Shown here: positions 37,418 through 45,522 of the stretch, piece by piece | How positions within the stretch are numbered: position 1 is the stretch's first letter | How the letters are laid out: each line of letters opens with the position of its first letter | Assembly: GCF_019145475.1 (NCBI RefSeq) | Contig: NZ_JAHTKI010000001.1 | Coordinates: 434,001-498,000, forward strand | DNA: 64,000 bases | Origin: Pseudomonas botevensis | GTDB lineage: Bacteria > Pseudomonadota > Gammaproteobacteria > Pseudomonadales > Pseudomonadaceae | Direction of reading: 5' to 3' | The notes under the pieces: model-generated | What the model was told of the DNA's origin: nothing | The model's input: only the letters and a program-made list of their open reading frames with translations | The model's database searches: none | Position numbers and translations under genes: made by a program

Positions 37418-37897
37418 GTGATCGACCCCGATGGTTTCCGCCCTAATGTCGGGATCATTCTGACGAATGACGCCGGCCAGGTGCTATGGGCTCGCCGTAT
37501 CAATCAGGATGCCTGGCAGTTTCCGCAGGGGGGAATCAACCCCGAAGAGACCCCGGAAGACGCCTTGTACCGCGAGCTGAACGAAGAAGTGGGCCTGGAA
37601 CGCGAAGATGTTGAAATTCTCGCCTGTACCCGGGGCTGGTTGCGCTATCGTTTGCCGCAACGTCTGGTGCGTACCCACAGCCAACCGCTGTGCATCGGCC
37701 AGAAACAGAAATGGTTTCTCCTGCGCCTGATCTCCAACGAGCAGCGGGTGCGGATGGATTTGACCGGTAAACCGGAGTTCGATGGCTGGCGCTGGGTCAG
37801 CTATTGGTATCCGTTGGGCCAGGTGGTGACATTCAAGCGCGAAGTGTATCGCCGCGCTCTCAAAGAGCTTGCCCCGCGCCTTTTAGCGCGCGACTGA
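37418..37897 (+). CDS. rppH: RNA pyrophosphohydrolase RppH
   Basis: 159-residue Nudix hydrolase that removes pyrophosphate from mRNA 5' ends and triggers decay. It opens [16 protein letters not shown]. The Nudix box starts [20 protein letters not shown] and continues VGL. The start is GTG at 37418, giving the exact family length; the frame is open to 37358 but adds unrelated residues. It is followed 22 bases later by ptsP, the conserved rppH-ptsP pair of gammaproteobacteria. Confidence 0.95.
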
Positions 37898-37919
37898 CGA
37901 CGGAGTTCGACCCCGAGCC

Positions 37920-40199
37920 ATGCTCAATACGCTGCGCAAGATCGTCCAGGAAGTTAACTCCGCCAAGGATCTCAAGGCGGCGTTGGGGATTATTGTGTTG
38001 CGCGTCAAAGAGGCCATGGGCAGCCAGGTCTGCTCGGTCTATCTGCTTGATCCCGAGACCAATCGCTTCGTGCTGATGGCCACCGAGGGCTTGAACAAGC
38101 GCTCGATCGGCAAGGTCAGCATGGCACCCAACGAAGGTCTGGTCGGCCTGGTCGGCACGCGTGAAGAACCCCTGAACCTCGAAAACGCCGCGGATCACCC
38201 GCGCTATCGCTACTTCGCCGAAACCGGCGAGGAGCGCTACGCCTCGTTCCTCGGCGCGCCGATCATTCACCACCGCCGCGTCGTCGGCGTGCTGGTCATC
38301 CAGCAGAAAGAACGCCGTCAGTTCGACGAAGGCGAAGAAGCCTTCCTCGTGACCATGAGCGCGCAGCTCGCCGGCGTTATTGCCCACGCCGAGGCCACCG
38401 GTTCGATCCGTGGTCTGGGCCGGCAGGGCAAGGGCATCCAGGAAGCCAAGTTCGTCGGTGTGCCGGGTTCGCCGGGCGCGGCGGTCGGTACGGCGGTGGT
38501 CATGCTGCCGCCGGCGGATCTGGACGTGGTGCCGGACAAGACCATCATCGACATCGACGCCGAACTGGCGCTGTTCAAGACCGCCATCGAAGGCGTGCGC
38601 GCCGACATGCGTACCTTGTCCGCCAAGCTGGCGACCCAGTTGCGCCCGGAAGAGCGCGCGCTGTTCGATGTCTACCTGATGATGCTCGACGATGCCTCGC
38701 TGGGCAGCGAAATCACCGACGTGATCAAGACCGGCCAATGGGCGCAGGGCGCGTTGCGCCAAGTGGTCACCGAACACGTCAACCGTTTTGAACTGATGGA
38801 CGATGCGTATCTGCGTGAGCGGGCATCGGACGTCAAGGATCTGGGCCGGCGTCTGCTCGCTTACCTGCAGGAAGAGCGCAAGCAGAACCTGGTCTATCCG
38901 GAAAAAACCATTCTGGTCAGCGAGGAGCTGACGCCGGGAATGCTCGGCGAGGTGCCGGAAGGCACCCTGGTCGGTCTGGTGTCGGTCCTCGGCTCGGGCA
39001 ACTCCCACGTTGCGATCCTGGCCCGGGCCATGGGCATCCCGACGGTGATGGGCCTGGTCGATCTGCCGTATGCCAAGGTCGACGGCATCGAGCTGATCGT
39101 CGACGGTAATCGTGGCGAGGTGATTACCAACCCCAGCGAAGTGTTGCGCAAGCAGTACGCCGAGGTGGTCGAAGAAGAGAAACAACTGGCGCTGGGCCTC
39201 GATTCCCTGCGCGACCTGCCTTGCGTGACCCTCGATGGTCACCGCATGCCGCTGTGGGTCAACACCGGCCTGCTGGCGGACGTGGCGCGGGCGCAGAAGC
39301 GCGGTGCCGAAGGTGTGGGTCTGTACCGCACCGAAGTGCCGTTCATGATCAACGAGCGTTTCCCGAGCGAGAAGGAACAACTGGCGATCTACCGCGAACA
39401 GCTCGCCGCGTTCCACCCGCAACCGGTGACCATGCGTACCCTGGACATCGGCGGTGACAAGGCGTTGTCGTACTTCCCGATCAAGGAAGACAACCCGTTC
39501 CTCGGCTGGCGCGGGATTCGCGTCACCCTCGATCACCCGGAAATCTTCCTGGTGCAGACCCGCGCGATGCTCAAGGCCAGCGAAGGCCTGAACAACCTGC
39601 GGATTCTGCTGCCGATGATTTCCGGCATCCATGAACTCGAAGAAGCGCTGCACCTGATCCACCGTGCGTGGGGCGAAGTGCGCGACGAAGGCACCGACGT
39701 GCCGATGCCACCGGTCGGGGTGATGATCGAGATTCCGGCGGCGGTGTACCAGACCAAAGAACTGGCGCGGCAGGTCGACTTTCTGTCGGTCGGCTCCAAC
39801 GACCTGACCCAGTACCTGCTGGCGGTGGATCGCAACAACCCGCGTGTGGCCGACCTCTATGACTACCTGCACCCGGCGGTGCTGCAAGCCCTGCAAACCG
39901 TGGTGCGCGACGCCCATGCCGAAGGCAAGCCGGTGAGCATCTGCGGAGAAATGGCCGGCGATCCGGCGGCGGCGGTGCTGTTGATGGCGATGGGTTTCGA
40001 CAGCCTGTCGATGAACGCCACCAACCTGCCGAAGGTGAAATGGATGCTGCGTCAGATCAACCTGAGCAAGGCCAAGGATCTGCTGGCGGAATTGATGGGT
40101 ATCGACAACCCGCAGGTAATCCACAGCTCGCTGCAACTGGCGCTGAAGAACCTCGGGTTGGCGCGGATGGTCAATCCGGCGTCGGTCAAGCCTGCCTAG
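37920..40199 (+). CDS. ptsP: Phosphoenolpyruvate-protein phosphotransferase PtsP (EI-Ntr)
   Basis: 759-residue first component of the nitrogen-related PTS, passing phosphate from PEP to NPr. The N-terminal GAF domain (about 10-160) includes VCSVYLLDPETNRFVLMATE. The EI core follows, with the phosphorylated His363 in SGNSHVAILARAMGIPTVMG. The C-terminal PEP-binding barrel has GLYRTEVPFM, VGSNDLTQYLLAVDR and SICGEMAGDP. The network affects nitrogen, potassium and virulence-factor control. It is cotranscribed with rppH. Confidence 0.95.
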   Translation: MLNTLRKIVQEVNSAKDLKAALGIIVLRVKEAMGSQVCSVYLLDPETNRFVLMATEGLNKRSIGKVSMAPNEGLVGLVGTREEPLNLENAADHPRYRYFAETGEERYASFLGAPIIHHRRVVGVLVIQQKERRQFDEGEEAFLVTMSAQLAGVIAHAEATGSIRGLGRQGKGIQEAKFVGVPGSPGAAVGTAVVMLPPADLDVVPDKTIIDIDAELALFKTAIEGVRADMRTLSAKLATQLRPEERALFDVYLMMLDDASLGSEITDVIKTGQWAQGALRQVVTEHVNRFELMDDAYLRERASDVKDLGRRLLAYLQEERKQNLVYPEKTILVSEELTPGMLGEVPEGTLVGLVSVLGSGNSHVAILARAMGIPTVMGLVDLPYAKVDGIELIVDGNRGEVITNPSEVLRKQYAEVVEEEKQLALGLDSLRDLPCVTLDGHRMPLWVNTGLLADVARAQKRGAEGVGLYRTEVPFMINERFPSEKEQLAIYREQLAAFHPQPVTMRTLDIGGDKALSYFPIKEDNPFLGWRGIRVTLDHPEIFLVQTRAMLKASEGLNNLRILLPMISGIHELEEALHLIHRAWGEVRDEGTDVPMPPVGVMIEIPAAVYQTKELARQVDFLSVGSNDLTQYLLAVDRNNPRVADLYDYLHPAVLQALQTVVRDAHAEGKPVSICGEMAGDPAAAVLLMAMGFDSLSMNATNLPKVKWMLRQINLSKAKDLLAELMGIDNPQVIHSSLQLALKNLGLARMVNPASVKPA

Positions 40200-40222
40200 A
40201 TTTTCAGCGGTTTCGAAAGTCA

Positions 40223-40381
40223 CCCCTCACCCCAACCCTCTCCCCAGAGGGAAGAGGGGGAAAGGGAGCCGATCTTCGTAGTTTTCAAACCTGAGTTCGA
40301 CTCGGTCTTTCAGGTCGACGCATAGCGTAAAACAACTCGGTCGGCTTCCTCTCCCACCGGGAGAGGGCGGGGTGTGAGGGG
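40223..40381. repeat. 159-base repeat element with inverted CCCTCACCCC ends
   Basis: Left end cccctcaccccaaccctctc (from 40223) and right end gagagggcggggtgtgaggg (to 40380) are inverted copies flanking about 115 bases of unique-looking sequence with no ORF. Each end also contains a local hairpin (ccctctcccc-agagggaagaggg; ctctcccaccgggagag). Solo ends occur at 20569 and 26762. It is probably a non-autonomous repeat (MITE/REPIN-like) filling the ptsP-NRDE gap. Confidence 0.75.
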
Positions 40382-40385
40382 AGGG

Positions 40386-41132
40386 TTAAATGCAAATATC
40401 CACTTCCCCGAGATGCCCCCCGTAAGGCCCGAAACTGCGCTCCACCATCCGCCGCGTCCCGTCCGCCTGGACAATCAGCGCCGTACTCGCCCGCGTTCCG
40501 TAGCTCTGGCTGGCGATGAACACGCTCGACAGCAACGACTCGGTCGTTCGCCCCACCCCGGTATCCGGCAGTTCGGCATCCGGCGCCGCCTGCGCATCAC
40601 TCAACAATTCCAGCAAGCGCTCGGGCTGCGGATCATCCAGTACCGCGCTCAGCGCCGCCTTGGCCTTGAGCAGTTTCGGCCACGGGGTATCCAGCCCGGC
40701 GTTGGATACCCCGTAGATCCCCGCCTGCAACATCACCGGCTCTGACGCCCGAGCGTTGAAATGCCACAACTCGTTGGCGTTACCCAGCAACAGGTTGAAC
40801 CCGGCATATTCCGGCGCTCGGTCGACAACGTCGGACAAGTAATCGTCAATCGACAGATTTGCGGTAAGAAACCCCGCCACCAACTCGCCTCGGGAGCGTC
40901 GCGACGCCGGTTGCCCGGGATCGCGGATGTTGGTCAGCGCGGCGAAGCGCCCGTTGGCGCCGAGGCCAAGCCAGGTGCCGCCCGCCTCCAGATCACGGCC
41001 TGCATGCACATGCGGTGCTTCCGGCCACTGGGCCAGCGGCAGGCTGGGCCGGGCGTAGAACTCGTCACGGTTGGCCGCGACGATCAGCGGCTGGGCATGC
41101 CCCGGTCGCCAGGCGAAAACGATCAGGCACAT
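40386..41132 (-). CDS. NRDE family protein (TANGO2 homologue)
   Basis: 248-residue Ntn-fold-like protein opening MCLIVFAWRPGHAQPLIVAA, followed by NRDEF. Cys2 and the NRDE motif define the family. LEAGGTWLGLGANGRFAALTN and GVSNAGLDTPWPKLL are conserved blocks. The human relative TANGO2 is linked to heme or lipid handling, but the bacterial function is unsettled. It is convergent with ptsP and divergent from the TSUP gene. Confidence 0.82.
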   Translation of the reverse strand: MCLIVFAWRPGHAQPLIVAANRDEFYARPSLPLAQWPEAPHVHAGRDLEAGGTWLGLGANGRFAALTNIRDPGQPASRRSRGELVAGFLTANLSIDDYLSDVVDRAPEYAGFNLLLGNANELWHFNARASEPVMLQAGIYGVSNAGLDTPWPKLLKAKAALSAVLDDPQPERLLELLSDAQAAPDAELPDTGVGRTTESLLSSVFIASQSYGTRASTALIVQADGTRRMVERSFGPYGGHLGEVDICI

Positions 41133-41263
41133 AAGGTGGTCCTTGTGTGTTTTTTGCCCACTCTACGCAGACATCGGCCACGCATCCATCGCCAGTGGAG
41201 CCGAAGGCCATGCATCCGTTACCATGCCGCTCCGGTTTGGGGGATGCGCCTTGGGAGGCGGTC

Positions 41264-42046
41264 ATGGAATTTCTGCTCTATCTGGCGCTGGGTGCCTGTG
41301 CGGGCGTGCTGGCCGGGCTGTTCGGGGTTGGCGGCGGGATTATCATCGTCCCGGTGCTGGTGTTCAGTTTCACCTTGCAGGGCTTCGATCCGTCGATCCT
41401 GACCCACCTGGCGGTCGGCACGTCGCTGGCGACGATCATCTTCACTTCGGTCAACGCCGTGCGCGAACACCATCGGCGAGGCGCGGTGCGTTGGCCGATC
41501 TTTGTCTGGATGACCGTTGGCATCCTGATCGGCGCGGGTTTCGGCGCGCTGACGGCCGAAGCGATTTCCGGTCCCAACCTGCAAAAAATCATTGGCGTGT
41601 TTGCCCTGGTGATCGCCGTGCAACTGGCGCTGGACTTCAAACCCAAGGCCAGCCGAACGGTGCCGGGAAAACTCGGTCTGACCGTGGCCGGCAGCGTGAT
41701 CGGCTGGGCCTCGGCGATTTTCGGCATCGGTGGCGGTTCGCTGACCGTACCGTTCCTGACCTGGCGCAGCGTGCCGATGCAGCAGGCGGTAGCGACGTCG
41801 TCGGCCTGCGGCTTGCCGATCGCTTTGGCAAGTGCATTAAGTTTCATGATTCTGGGCTGGCATGATCCGTTGCTGCCGGCCCATAGTCTCGGTTTTGTGT
41901 ATTTGCCGGCGCTGTTGGGCATTGCCCTGACCAGCATGGTCTTCGCCCGTCTCGGCGCGCGATTGGCCCACACGTTGTCGCCGAAGTTGCTGAAACGGCT
42001 GTTTGCCGCTTTGCTGTTCTGCGTCGGCCTGAATTTTCTGCTCTGA
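41264..42046 (+). CDS. TSUP family (TauE/SafE) membrane transporter
   Basis: 260-residue protein with about eight transmembrane segments in the TauE/SafE two-repeat arrangement. Both repeats start with the G-rich motif GLFGVGGGIIIVPVL / AIFGIGGGSLTVPFL. These proteins export sulfite, sulfoacetate or other organosulfur anions. No sulfur gene is adjacent, so the substrate is unknown. The start at 41264 is set by gggagg. It is directly upstream of lgt, as in P. aeruginosa. Confidence 0.85.
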   Translation: MEFLLYLALGACAGVLAGLFGVGGGIIIVPVLVFSFTLQGFDPSILTHLAVGTSLATIIFTSVNAVREHHRRGAVRWPIFVWMTVGILIGAGFGALTAEAISGPNLQKIIGVFALVIAVQLALDFKPKASRTVPGKLGLTVAGSVIGWASAIFGIGGGSLTVPFLTWRSVPMQQAVATSSACGLPIALASALSFMILGWHDPLLPAHSLGFVYLPALLGIALTSMVFARLGARLAHTLSPKLLKRLFAALLFCVGLNFLL

Positions 42047-42137
42047 CTTTGGTTCCGGGCAGTCCGCAATCCTGGCTTAATCCTGAGGTGGCAGCGTCCC
42101 CCGGGAATTTCGCTTTCAACTCTAACGAGGAGTCGCA

Positions 42138-42953
42138 ATGCTGCCTTACCCGCAGATCGACCCGGTGGCTTTGGCCATCGGTCCGCTGAAAATCCACTGG
42201 TACGGCCTGATGTACCTCGTCGGCATCGGCGGCGCATGGCTGCTGGCATCGCGCCGGCTCAACCGTTTCGACCCGACCTGGACCAAGGAAAAACTCTCCG
42301 ACCTGGTGTTCTGGCTGTCGATGGGGGTGATTGTCGGCGGGCGCCTGGGTTACGTGCTGTTCTACGATCTGAGCGCCTACCTGGCCAACCCGACGCTGAT
42401 TTTCGAAGTGTGGAAGGGCGGCATGTCGTTCCACGGTGGTTTCATCGGCGTGATGCTAGCGGCGGTGTGGTTCGGCAAGCGCAACAACAAGTCGTTCTTC
42501 CAGCTGATGGACTTTGTGGCGCCGATGGTGCCGATCGGCCTGGGCGCCGGGCGCATCGGCAACTTCATCAACGCCGAGTTGTGGGGCAAGGCGACCGACG
42601 TGCCGTGGGCCATGGTCTTCCCGCCGTTCAGCGATCCGGCGCAGTTGCCGCGTCATCCGTCGCAGCTGTATCAGTTCGCGCTCGAAGGTGTGGCATTGTT
42701 CCTGATCCTCTGGATTTTCTCGCGCAAGCCGCGTCCGACCATGGCGGTCTCGGGCATGTTCGCGCTGTTCTATGGCATCTTCCGTTTCATCGTCGAATTC
42801 GTCCGCGTGCCGGACGCGCAACTGGGCTATCTGGCCTGGAACTGGCTGACCATGGGTCAGGTACTCTGCGTACCGATGATCATCGGCGGGCTGTTCCTGA
42901 TCTGGCTGGCCTACCGCCGTGCCCCGACGGCACCGGTTGCACCGACGGCTTAA
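42138..42953 (+). CDS. lgt: Prolipoprotein diacylglyceryl transferase Lgt
   Basis: 271-residue inner-membrane enzyme attaching diacylglycerol to the lipobox cysteine of prolipoproteins. It has about seven helices. The family motifs are [28 protein letters not shown] (catalytic-site His-Gly-Gly) and the Lgt signature [18 protein letters not shown], whose Arg binds phosphatidylglycerol. It forms the conserved lgt-thyA operon, with thyA 51 bases downstream. Confidence 0.96.
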   Translation: MLPYPQIDPVALAIGPLKIHWYGLMYLVGIGGAWLLASRRLNRFDPTWTKEKLSDLVFWLSMGVIVGGRLGYVLFYDLSAYLANPTLIFEVWKGGMSFHGGFIGVMLAAVWFGKRNNKSFFQLMDFVAPMVPIGLGAGRIGNFINAELWGKATDVPWAMVFPPFSDPAQLPRHPSQLYQFALEGVALFLILWIFSRKPRPTMAVSGMFALFYGIFRFIVEFVRVPDAQLGYLAWNWLTMGQVLCVPMIIGGLFLIWLAYRRAPTAPVAPTA

Positions 42954-43003
42954 ATATTCGAACCCCGGCGCGGTTGGCCGGGGCTCAAGGACACAGGTAA
43001 CTC

Positions 43004-43975
43004 ATGAAGCAATATCTCGATCTGGTGTCGCACGTCATCACCAACGGCACCAAGCAGGCCAACCGTACCGGCGTGAACACCATCAGTTTTCCGGGCGCCA
43101 TGTTGCGCTTCGATCTGCAGGAAGGTTTCCCGGCGATCACCACCCGCAAGATGGCTTTCAAATCCGCCATCGGCGAGATGTGCGGCTTTCTGCGGGGTGT
43201 GAACAACGCCGCTGAATTCCGGGCGCTGGGCTGCAAGGTCTGGGATCAGAACGCCAATGAAAACGCCCAGTGGCTGGCCAACCCGTTCCGTCAGGGCGAC
43301 GACGACCTCGGCGAAATCTATGGCGTGCAATGGCGCAAATGGCCGGCGTACAAGCAGATTCCGCTGAGCAACACCGCGGCCATCGAGCAAACCTTGAGCA
43401 ACGGCTACAAGCAGATTGCCCAGGGCGAAGAGGACGGCCAGGCCTACGTGGTGCTGTACAAGGCCATCGACCAGGTCCGCCAGTGTGTCGACACGATCAT
43501 CAAGGATCCGGGCAGCCGCCGTATCCTGTTCCACGGCTGGAACTGCGCCCAGCTCGATGAAATGGCCTTGCCGCCGTGCCATCTGCTGTACCAGTTCCAC
43601 CCGAATGTCGAGACCAGAGAGATCTCTTTGACCCTCTACATCCGCTCCAACGACCTGGGCCTCGGCACGCCGTTCAACCTCACCGAAGGCGCCGCGCTGC
43701 TCAGCCTGATCGGCCGCCTGACCGGTTACACGCCGCGTTGGTTCACCTATTTCATCGGCGACGCGCACGTCTATGAAAACCACCTGGACATGCTCAACGA
43801 ACAGCTCAAGCGCGAGCCATTCGCCATGCCGAAACTGAAAATCTCCGACCGCGTACCGGAATTCGCCAAGACCGGCGTGTACCAGCCGGAATGGCTGGAG
43901 CTTGTAGAGCCAGGCGATTTCTCGCTGGAAGGCTACGAGCACCATGCGCCGATGACCGCGCCGATGGCGGTTTGA
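43004..43975 (+). CDS. thyA: Thymidylate synthase ThyA
   Basis: 323-residue enzyme converting dUMP to dTMP with methylene-THF. The nucleophilic Cys is in [11 protein letters not shown]. Substrate residues are in [20 protein letters not shown] and the C-terminus ends APMAV. It is about 60 residues longer than E. coli ThyA. Most of the extra length is an insertion between [13 protein letters not shown] and the [11 protein letters not shown] block, as in the L. casei-type enzymes. folA, the partner gene in folate recycling, is 14 kb away. Confidence 0.95.
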   Translation: MKQYLDLVSHVITNGTKQANRTGVNTISFPGAMLRFDLQEGFPAITTRKMAFKSAIGEMCGFLRGVNNAAEFRALGCKVWDQNANENAQWLANPFRQGDDDLGEIYGVQWRKWPAYKQIPLSNTAAIEQTLSNGYKQIAQGEEDGQAYVVLYKAIDQVRQCVDTIIKDPGSRRILFHGWNCAQLDEMALPPCHLLYQFHPNVETREISLTLYIRSNDLGLGTPFNLTEGAALLSLIGRLTGYTPRWFTYFIGDAHVYENHLDMLNEQLKREPFAMPKLKISDRVPEFAKTGVYQPEWLELVEPGDFSLEGYEHHAPMTAPMAV

Positions 43976-44053
43976 TCCAGCCGGTTCTGCGAGCGTTGTT
44001 TGATTGCGAAACGATCTAACAGACTGTCAACTCTGACAGGTGGCGGGTGAATG

Positions 44054-44108
44054 AAAGGGTGTTTGACTGACCAAGAGCCATTCGGCCGAGGTCAGTCAAA
44101 CACCCTTT
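44054..44108. promoter_or_regulatory. Perfect 19-base inverted repeat upstream of the 44.1-kb unknown gene
   Basis: Left arm 44054-44072 (aaagggtgtttgactgacc), right arm 44090-44108, loop of 17 bases, followed by ttttcttattt. It may terminate thyA (78 bases past its stop), or control the gene that starts 20 bases later. The long perfect stem and T-rich tail favour a terminator. Confidence 0.8.
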
Positions 44109-44128
44109 TCTTATTTGCGGAGCCCGCT

Positions 44129-44968
44129 ATGTCAGTGAATACAGTTGATCCAGCCAACGGATTCTCGGAGCAGGTCATTGGCTATGCGGCTCAGACCCCC
44201 CACGCGATTCCCTACGCGCCGCTTGCCGGCTGCCGAGCGAGCTCTGGAGTGATTGATCATTTCGGATCATTTTGGCCTTGGGGGAGTGTGTTGGCGGCTG
44301 AAGTGCTCAATGGCGCGCCTAACTTCAGGGACTCGGTTTTTTTCGAAGTCATAGTCAACGCTGTTGATCATGAGATCGGCGATGAAATACGCGTGCAAGG
44401 GCAGGCCATCGAGGGTGGGGGAGGTGGCTTTCAGTTACCGCCTCAAACGCTTACCGATCTGAGCACGCGCCTGCGATTTTCCATTTCAGATGCTGAAGCA
44501 TTGAGGTTTGTAGGGAGCAAGGTCGAAGTCATCGCGGTCATCAACAGAGGCGGGAGCGTCATTCCTTCGGCCTCATTGATGCTGACGGTTGCACCGGCAC
44601 TGGAACAAACGGGGCCGATAGTGATCCCGGGTGTCGTGAATGGCCAGTTGGAGATCGATAGGTTTCCAGATGGTGTGGCGCTGCAGATTCCAAGAATCAT
44701 CAATATGCGGACCAATAACGCCATGGAGGTTACCTGGCACAGTGATACTCAGCCTGGCCCCAACCCGCTTTACTGGAGAGACTTTCAACGCGTGTTGGCG
44801 GTTACCCCTGGCGAACCTTTTCAATTTCACATCCAGCCCTCGGTCTACCAGGACTTTCGTGGGGAATGGGTCAAGGTCTTCTGCAGTTATTTCCTCGGCG
44901 CAGGAATGTCTTCGGTGACCAAGTACGGCATGGGATACCGGGGCACTCTCGAGTTTCAGCTGGTCTAG
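44129..44968 (+). CDS. Hypothetical protein, beta-rich, low GC
   Basis: 279-residue protein that I do not recognise. It has no signal peptide or membrane segment. The composition is rich in Val, Ile, Ser, Asn and Gly with alternating hydrophobic patterns (DSVFFEVIVNAVDHEIGDEIRVQG and KVEVIAVINRGGSVIPSASLM), suggesting Ig-like beta domains, with a separate C-terminal domain from about residue 190. The SD is ggag. Base composition is clearly lower in GC than its neighbours (29 of 60 G/C at 44341-44400, against 39 of 60 at 43501-43560), pointing to horizontal origin. It sits between thyA and cadR. Confidence 0.7.
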   Translation: MSVNTVDPANGFSEQVIGYAAQTPHAIPYAPLAGCRASSGVIDHFGSFWPWGSVLAAEVLNGAPNFRDSVFFEVIVNAVDHEIGDEIRVQGQAIEGGGGGFQLPPQTLTDLSTRLRFSISDAEALRFVGSKVEVIAVINRGGSVIPSASLMLTVAPALEQTGPIVIPGVVNGQLEIDRFPDGVALQIPRIINMRTNNAMEVTWHSDTQPGPNPLYWRDFQRVLAVTPGEPFQFHIQPSVYQDFRGEWVKVFCSYFLGAGMSSVTKYGMGYRGTLEFQLV

Positions 44969-44988
44969 CCCGACAAGTCGTGGCGAAC

Positions 44989-45438
44989 TCAATGGCCGTG
45001 ACTACGGCCCACGTGCGAATGCTCAACCTCCGCCGCCACCACCCCGCCACTGACTTCCAGGCGCTGCAAGATCCCGCACTGATCCACTTCCGGTCCCTCG
45101 CCACACCGCTGTCGCAGGTCGAGCAGTTGCGTCTGCAGCGCCAGCAGCCCGTCGATCCGCGCCTTGACGTGCAGGATATGTTCGTCGATCAGCGCGTTGA
45201 CGCTTTCGCACTGGTCCTGCGGGCTGTCGCGCAGGGTCAGCAGGGCGCGGATTTCCTCCAGGGTCATGTCGAGGGTGCGGCAGTTGCGAATGAAGGTCAG
45301 GCGCTCGGCGTGGACCTGGGTGTAGACGCGGTAGTTGCCGTCGCTGCGGGCCGGCTCCGGCAGCAGGTTTTCGCGTTCGTAGTAGCGGATGGTTTCCACG
45401 GCGCAATCGGTCTGTTTCGCCAGTTCTCCGATCTTCAT
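44989..45438 (-). CDS. cadR: Cd(II)/Pb(II)-responsive MerR-family regulator CadR
   Basis: 149-residue MerR protein. The winged HTH (MKIGELAKQTDCAVETIRYY) is followed by the dimer helix and metal-site Cys77, Cys112 and Cys121. The C-terminal tail is His-rich (VEHSHVGRSHGH), as in P. putida CadR, where it tunes metal response. It activates the divergent cadA from a spacer-distorted promoter, and represses without metal. The start at 45438 matches the family; the frame upstream to 45498 crosses the operator. Confidence 0.92.
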   Translation of the reverse strand: MKIGELAKQTDCAVETIRYYERENLLPEPARSDGNYRVYTQVHAERLTFIRNCRTLDMTLEEIRALLTLRDSPQDQCESVNALIDEHILHVKARIDGLLALQTQLLDLRQRCGEGPEVDQCGILQRLEVSGGVVAAEVEHSHVGRSHGH

Positions 45439-45461
45439 GACGGCAATCTCCAAAAGGGTGC

Positions 45462-45492
45462 TTGACCCTATAGTGGCTACAGGGTCTTTACT
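45462..45492 (+). promoter_or_regulatory. CadR operator within the cadA promoter
   Basis: The -35-like TTGACC (45462-45467) and -10-like TTTACT (45487-45492) are 19 bases apart, longer than the optimum as in MerR promoters. Between them lies the dyad ACCCTATAGTGGCTACAGGGT (45465-45485, arms ACCCT/AGGGT). This matches known CadR/PbrR operators. Confidence 0.88.
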
Positions 45493-45522
45493 TGGCAACA
45501 GGCACCTTCATGGACGCGACCA

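Noticed and set aside
37860..40223. 787-codon open frame antisense to ptsP
   Set aside because: It mirrors ptsP throughout, lacks family resemblance and is Gln/His/Arg/Asp-heavy, as high-GC antisense frames are.
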